Made by a program: the position numbers and the translations under genes
Shown: positions 4,710-7,712 of the stretch, in pieces
How positions within the stretch are numbered: the stretch's first letter is position 1
Layout: each line of letters starts with the position of its first letter
Assembly: GCA_030606525.1 (NCBI GenBank)
Contig: JAUWGG010000040.1
Coordinates: forward strand, 1 to 7,712
Length of the DNA: 7,712 nt
Source: Methanobacteriota archaeon
GTDB taxonomy: Archaea > Thermoplasmatota > Thermoplasmata > JAUWGG01
Reading direction: 5' to 3'
Notes under the pieces: model-generated
Databases searched by the model: none
Told to the model about the DNA's origin: nothing
What the model saw: the letters and a program-made list of their open reading frames with translations, nothing else

Positions 4710-5407
4710 GAACAAAATTAGTTGAAACTAAAAATGTCATTCAGGCAGACAGGGTGATCGGACGTTTAAAATCGAAGGAGAATCCCGGCTTGATCTTAAT
4801 TTATGGTGAGGCTGGAATGGGTAAAACTTATTATGCGGATATGAGGACTTTTTCACATGGCTGGTGTTACTATCGAATGAGAGCAACCGAAACCGCAAAG
4901 AGTTTTCTACAGCAAGTTTATAAGCGATTGAATAAAGTTTATGCAGGCAGTAATGAAGTGCTGCGTGGTTCTACAGCGAAATTGGAAGATGCATGTATCG
5001 AGATGTTTCTGAAACTACCTCATCAGGTTTTGGTGATCGATGAAACTAACTTCTGTGCTCAGTTTCGGAAGTGGGAAATCATCGAAGTGATCCGTGATTT
5101 CCGTGATACTGCACACGCCAATATTATAATGATAGGTGAATATGATACAAAAAAGGTTTTGGAATCATACAATCCGCATTTCTTCAACCGCTGTGAATTC
5201 ATTAATTTCAAAACTAATTCTGCCGGTGATGTTGCAACTGTGATGAAAACAAGGAGCGAAGTGGAATTCGATAAAGATGTTTATGGAATGGTCGTAAAAA
5301 AATTCAAAGGCAATTTGCGTGAAGTGGAAAATTTTATCCAGGACTGTGAGGTAACAGCAACCGAGAAAAACCTCAGCATAATAACATTAAAGGATCTGGA
5401 TATATAA
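4706..5407 (+). CDS. MuB/TniB-like AAA+ ATPase, transposition target-DNA activator
   Basis: This 233-aa ATPase would bind target DNA and stimulate the transposase. Walker A is GEAGMGKT (34-41), Walker B is VLVIDE (108-113), a sensor-I-like segment IIMIGEYD lies at 140-147, and a conserved FFNRCEF follows. The small C-terminal helical domain includes KKFKGNLREVENFI. Mu B has 312 aa with an N-terminal HTH domain; here the Walker A motif begins at residue 34, so that domain is missing, as in shorter TniB-like or MuB-like proteins. GTG 4706 has GGAGG 6 nt upstream. The gene follows the transposase and a small basic ORF, and its stop (TAA 5405-5407) directly abuts the next ATG. The ATPase family is clear; the role comes from family and position. 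Confidence 0.9.
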   Translation: MRTKLVETKNVIQADRVIGRLKSKENPGLILIYGEAGMGKTYYADMRTFSHGWCYYRMRATETAKSFLQQVYKRLNKVYAGSNEVLRGSTAKLEDACIEMFLKLPHQVLVIDETNFCAQFRKWEIIEVIRDFRDTAHANIIMIGEYDTKKVLESYNPHFFNRCEFINFKTNSAGDVATVMKTRSEVEFDKDVYGMVVKKFKGNLREVENFIQDCEVTATEKNLSIITLKDLDI

Positions 5408-5929
5408 ATGTTGAATAAAGATAAGATCGAGAATTTTGCATTCAATTGTGATAGACCTTTCAGTATTCAGGAGGCAGCGGATCTGTGTAACGTAAGCCCT
5501 AAAAAAGCACAGCTCTTTGTGAAAGAATTAAAAGATGAAGGTAAGATTATATTACAGCGCAAGGTTAGGCAGAAACACTTCTATATATGGAAGGGAAAAA
5601 CTAAATTGAAGAAATCCCCACGGAAGAACGGGTTTACCGGGGCAAGCCCCAACGAGAAGGGAAATGAGATAGAGCAAATAATTAAAGATAATGGATATAC
5701 CAGCCTGCGGGATATAGCCCATAAAATCAATTGCAGTTATGAGTTTGTGAGATTAGTAATAGCTAATCGCGGGTTGGTTAGAGTGAATGTGGAAAAAGAA
5801 TATCGAAAACAAAGGAAGGCAGCAGGGAAAGATCTGCTTAAGATACTTCGAACCGGAAAGAAAGTGATAAAGAAACAACGACAAAGTGTATTTTTGGAGA
5901 GCATCAGTGCCTATCCTGCAAGAGTTTAA
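5408..5929 (+). CDS. Double helix-turn-helix protein, unknown early-gene function
   Basis: The 173-aa protein starts at ATG 5408, immediately after the ATPase stop, with only a weak distant AAAGGA, so it is probably coupled to it. A winged-helix-like domain spans about 5-62 (SIQEAADLCNVSPKKAQLFV, then a wing ending HFYIWKG). A linker at 74-82 (NGFTGASPN) is created by a palindromic DNA element. A second HTH lies at about 86-122 (TSLRDIAHKINCSYEFVRLVI), then a basic tail of about 50 residues. It most likely binds DNA, but I do not recognise a named family. In Mu the genes after B include kil and gam; no Gam signature is visible here. Its end overlaps the next gene by 23 nt. Confidence 0.75.
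   Translation: MLNKDKIENFAFNCDRPFSIQEAADLCNVSPKKAQLFVKELKDEGKIILQRKVRQKHFYIWKGKTKLKKSPRKNGFTGASPNEKGNEIEQIIKDNGYTSLRDIAHKINCSYEFVRLVIANRGLVRVNVEKEYRKQRKAAGKDLLKILRTGKKVIKKQRQSVFLESISAYPARV
5626..5654. repeat. ORF-inserted palindromic element, copy 3 (diverged)
   Basis: This unit aligns without gaps to the 29-nt elements at 4224 and 4384, with 6 differences from copy 1. The stem is partly decayed (GGGTTTACC against GGCAAGCCC). It is read NGFTGASPN in the same frame as copy 1 (SGLAKASPN) and sits exactly in the linker between two HTH domains. Confidence 0.65.
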
Positions 5930-6293
5930 AGACATCCGCCGGAAGATCATGGCGATATCTGTGAAAAAATACGGATGGGAATACGACCAATTTCACGACC
6001 TGATGGAGCAGTGGGGATATGGCAGATCGCTGAAGAAACTGGATTGGCATCATCTTTGTAAACTGCGTAATGAACTGCTTGGAATAAGAGATTATAGCGG
6101 CTACGACAAATTCGATAAGGATGGAATGCACATGTGGCATCTTGCTCGCTTAGCCTGGCCTGAAAGAACAATGAATAGGTTGCAGCATTTCTGGATCAAA
6201 CATTACCATAAGAGCCATTGGAATATTTTGAACACGAAGGAACGCAGGGCAACGAAGAATATGCTGAAGAATTATGCAGGGAAAACTGTTTAA
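5907..6293 (+). CDS. gemA: GemA-like phage regulatory protein (DUF1018)
   Basis: I take GTG 5907 as the start (MPILQEFKDIRRKIMAI) because GGAGAG lies at 5896-5901, 5 nt upstream; an in-frame GTG at 5886 lacks an RBS. The 128-aa product has the pattern of DUF1018: a first helical segment with KIMAISVKKYGWEYDQFHDLMEQWGY-like content (about residues 14-39), a LDWHHLCKLRNELLGI segment (46-61), and a later WHLARLAWPERTMNRLQHFW segment (78-97) before the basic end. Mu GemA is an early protein that affects host gene expression and DNA relaxation; its place after B and before late control genes fits. The sequence is divergent, so the family call is good but not certain. Confidence 0.65.
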   Translation: MPILQEFKDIRRKIMAISVKKYGWEYDQFHDLMEQWGYGRSLKKLDWHHLCKLRNELLGIRDYSGYDKFDKDGMHMWHLARLAWPERTMNRLQHFWIKHYHKSHWNILNTKERRATKNMLKNYAGKTV

Positions 6294-6715
6294 TGGAGCA
6301 AATCTATGAAGATGAAAAACGAAAATTCATTAAGGAGTTCAACAGCAATTTCAGTAAGACCAAGGAAGTCGGCAGGCTTATTAATGTTTTAAAAATAATT
6401 AAGAAAAATAAGGAGGAAAGAGGTATGAAAAGCAAATTAACAAAAGAGCAGGTTGCGGAGATAATTTCTCGTAAGGATATAAAGCCGGCTGTGCTGGCAA
6501 AGGAATATGGAGTTACCACTCAAACTATTTATTATCACTTTGAAAGAGCTGGAATCGAATATAAACGCACTCGACCTGCTCGCAAAAAAAGTAAGACTGT
6601 AAGAGTTAAGAATAGGGATGAGAATATTCAACCTAAAAAACTTATAGAACCGCAGATTATGAAGCTGTCTGCTGTGAGTGGACAGAAAATCAAGATAACA
6701 ATCGAGATATATTAA
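6293..6715 (+). CDS. HTH DNA-binding protein, with possible internal start
   Basis: ATG 6293 overlaps the GemA-like stop as TAATG, giving 140 aa. The N-terminal 44 residues are highly charged (EQIYEDEKRKFIKEF) and look helical. From M45 (ATG 6425) comes a homeodomain-like HTH, about residues 48-90: KLTKEQVAEIISRKDIKP, then VLAKEYGVTTQTIYYHF, like the HTH of resolvases and transposon regulators. The tail is basic (RTRPARKKSKTVRVKNR). ATG 6425 has the far better RBS, AGGAGG at 6411-6416, so a 96-aa form may be the main or a second product. The function is probably DNA binding or transcription control; Mor-like middle activator is possible by position only. Confidence 0.7.
   Translation: MEQIYEDEKRKFIKEFNSNFSKTKEVGRLINVLKIIKKNKEERGMKSKLTKEQVAEIISRKDIKPAVLAKEYGVTTQTIYYHFERAGIEYKRTRPARKKSKTVRVKNRDENIQPKKLIEPQIMKLSAVSGQKIKITIEIY
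6411..6416 (+). promoter_or_regulatory. Strong internal ribosome binding site inside the HTH gene
   Basis: AGGAGG lies 8 nt before the in-frame ATG at 6425 and exactly at the border between the charged N-terminal extension and the HTH domain. It either marks the true start of the gene or allows a second, shorter product. Confidence 0.55.
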
Positions 6716-6723
6716 AGAGAATC

Positions 6724-6858
6724 ATGATCATCAAATGGTATGTGAAACTATTGTTAAAGTTGATCCCAGGGAAAGGTTCCATGATAAGCGGACACAGCTA
6801 TACACGGAAGAAAATCGGGAACTATAACTATTTTATTAGCAAAGCAGTTCAAAAATAA
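6724..6858 (+). CDS. Small hypothetical protein, 44 aa
   Basis: ATG 6724 follows AAAGAGA (6714-6720) by a few bases and the frame ends at TAA 6856-6858, overlapping the RBS of the DUF3164 gene (AAAGGAGG, 6857-6864). The protein begins MIIKWYVKLLLKLIPGKG with a short hydrophobic stretch and continues with a basic, Tyr-rich part (SYTRKKIGNYNYF). No family is recognised. It fills exactly the gap between two genes, which supports it being real. It could be a short membrane-associated peptide. Confidence 0.5.
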   Translation: MIIKWYVKLLLKLIPGKGSMISGHSYTRKKIGNYNYFISKAVQK

Positions 6859-6868
6859 AGGAGGAAAT

Positions 6869-7435
6869 ATGTCCAGAGTAGTAATGAAAAGTGAAAAGAA
6901 ATATTGGATCGATGCTGATGGTGATCCGGTAAAAATGTGTAACATCAGCAAGGAACAAAAGGATGACGACAGGCTGGTGGAGTCTGTGTTTAATTTGGTT
7001 GAACGATATCAAGATTATGCCGAAAGGACAAAAACAAGGATCCTGAAGAGGATTGGCAAAACGGAACGCAAAACATTCTATAACTTTGATAAAAGTAAAA
7101 AGCTGGAAATCCAGAAAAAGAACCGCGTCGAATTCGATGACAAACTGGAGCTTGCTCATAATAAGATTAAGGAATACATCGAAAAAAAAGGTGCTTCAGA
7201 AGAGGTTATGCTGATCGTTTCCAAAGCGTTCAAGAGAACCCGAAAGGGAGACGTGGACCCTGCCCAGATATTCAAGCTGAAGGACCTGATTTTCAAAGAC
7301 AAATTATGGGAAGAGGCAATGGCTCTGATCGATGCTTCTCAATCTTACATTCCTGTGAAAACCTATTTCAATTTCAGTCATCGAGATAAAGCCGGGGAGT
7401 GGATTCGCGATAAACTTAATTTCAGTGCGATATAA
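6869..7435 (+). CDS. DUF3164 family phage protein
   Basis: This 188-aa protein matches the general shape of DUF3164, found in the early region of many Mu-like phages near the transposition genes. The N-terminus has the family's YWIDADGDPV (12-21), then a helical segment (DRLVESVFNLVERYQDYAER). A central strand part is shortened or divergent, then comes EFDDKLELAHNKIKEYI, the helical SKAFKRTRKGDVDPAQIFKLKDL, and the typical end, where a WEEAMALIDASQSYIPVKTY segment leads to a final short stretch. GGAGG at 6860-6864 sets ATG 6869. The family's biochemical role is not established. It is the last complete gene of the operon, followed by hairpins. Confidence 0.75.
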   Translation: MSRVVMKSEKKYWIDADGDPVKMCNISKEQKDDDRLVESVFNLVERYQDYAERTKTRILKRIGKTERKTFYNFDKSKKLEIQKKNRVEFDDKLELAHNKIKEYIEKKGASEEVMLIVSKAFKRTRKGDVDPAQIFKLKDLIFKDKLWEEAMALIDASQSYIPVKTYFNFSHRDKAGEWIRDKLNFSAI

Positions 7436-7455
7436 TTAATGCTGTTTGCCGGACC

Positions 7456-7488
7456 GGTGGGTTTTTTGGGTTGTCTCCACCTTTTTTT
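7456..7488 (+). terminator. Candidate intrinsic terminator after DUF3164 gene
   Basis: GGTGG (7456-7460) can pair with CCACC (7477-7481), extended by one G-U pair, and seven T residues follow immediately (7482-7488). The loop is long (14 nt) and T-rich, so the stem is weak. Lying 20 bp after the stop at 7435, it could end or attenuate the early operon. Confidence 0.4.
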
Positions 7489-7500
7489 ACTGCCGGTTTC

Positions 7501-7524
7501 GGTGAGCTCAGATCCCGGCTCATC
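7501..7524 (+). other. Intergenic hairpin before the last open frame
   Basis: GGTGAGCT (7501-7508) pairs with GGCTCATC (7517-7524), eight pairs including two G-U, loop of 8 nt. It lies between the candidate terminator and the RBS of the next gene (GAGG, 7542-7545). The preceding bases contain a direct repeat of the form TGCCGG-N-CGGTG (7447-7459 and 7491-7504). No function is evident. Confidence 0.3.
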
Positions 7525-7550
7525 AAGGTGGGTCGAGATGTGAGGTGAAT

Positions 7551-7712
7551 ATGAATCAAACCGATAAACGAAAAGTATTTAGAGCAGGATTCATGATCAT
7601 TAGAAAAATGGATTCTGGAGAAATGAACAATAAAATTTATAACATTGGAATATTCACATACGAAGAAGACGAAGAACTCGATTTTAGCTTTGTTAAATTA
7701 GAAGGACCGTTC
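7551..7712 (+). CDS. Unidentified protein, N-terminal 54 residues (cut by window edge)
   Basis: ATG 7551 follows GAGG (7542-7545) by 5 nt, and the frame is open to the end of the window. The visible part starts MNQTDKRKVFRAGFMIIRK, contains an acidic stretch (YEEDEELDF) and alternating strand-like segments, and shows no recognised domain. It comes after a possible terminator, so it may belong to another transcription unit. Confidence 0.5.
   Translation, partial: MNQTDKRKVFRAGFMIIRKMDSGEMNNKIYNIGIFTYEEDEELDFSFVKLEGPF

Noticed and set aside
1..7712. Phage attachment ends, tRNA genes or an integrase
   Set aside because: No terminal TG/CA-type end with flanking transposase sites, no cloverleaf and no tyrosine or serine recombinase was visible. 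The left end is expected outside the window beyond the repressor.

Overview
The window looks like the left (early) end of a Mu-like transposable prophage or phage. A leftward Cro/CI-type repressor, cut by the window edge, is divergently arranged with a rightward early operon. That operon runs: Ner-like regulator, small membrane protein, GH108 endolysin, very large MuA-like DDE transposase, small basic protein, MuB-like AAA+ ATPase, double-HTH protein, GemA-like protein (DUF1018), HTH protein, 44-aa protein, DUF3164 protein. An unidentified open frame runs off the right edge. No phage end (attL), tRNA, rRNA or CRISPR array is visible. The true left end should lie left of position 1, beyond the repressor.

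The host is a bacterium of moderate-to-low GC with strong AGGAGG-type ribosome binding sites. The short palindromic repeats inside reading frames, and a C-run/G-run hairpin repeat of a kind common in environmental genomes, suggest an uncultured lineage. Something like Cloacimonadota is a guess from general look only and is not shown by the sequence.

Layout. 1-272: repressor, minus strand. 273-398: divergent control region with two GTAAC-N5-GTTAC operators 31 bp apart over candidate promoters. 399-623: Ner-like. 669-1429: a lysis-type pair (single-TM protein, then endolysin), oddly placed between ner and the transposase. 1430-1593: structured leader with a 35-codon ORF and alternative RNA pairings that could hide either its own RBS or that of the transposase. 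1594-4479: transposase, with a complete D504/D571/E636 triad and an unusual N-terminal extension. 4482-5407: small basic protein, C-rich repeat, MuB-like ATPase. 5408-7435: four to five accessory early genes, tightly packed and often overlapping. 7436-7550: hairpins and a possible terminator. 7551-7712: start of an unknown gene.

The standout signal lies inside the transposase gene. The 10-mer ACTAACGACA occurs nine times exactly within 264 bp, in both orientations and in more than one reading frame. It is interleaved with a second motif (CACTGTGCAA) and a perfect 20-bp palindrome. The same DNA word read as three different peptides suggests that the DNA, not the protein, is conserved: perhaps an enhancer, iteron or operator array embedded in the transposase gene. 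A second notable signal is a 29-nt palindromic element present three times inside coding sequence, in two reading frames, resembling in behaviour the ORF-inserted palindromic elements known from Rickettsia.
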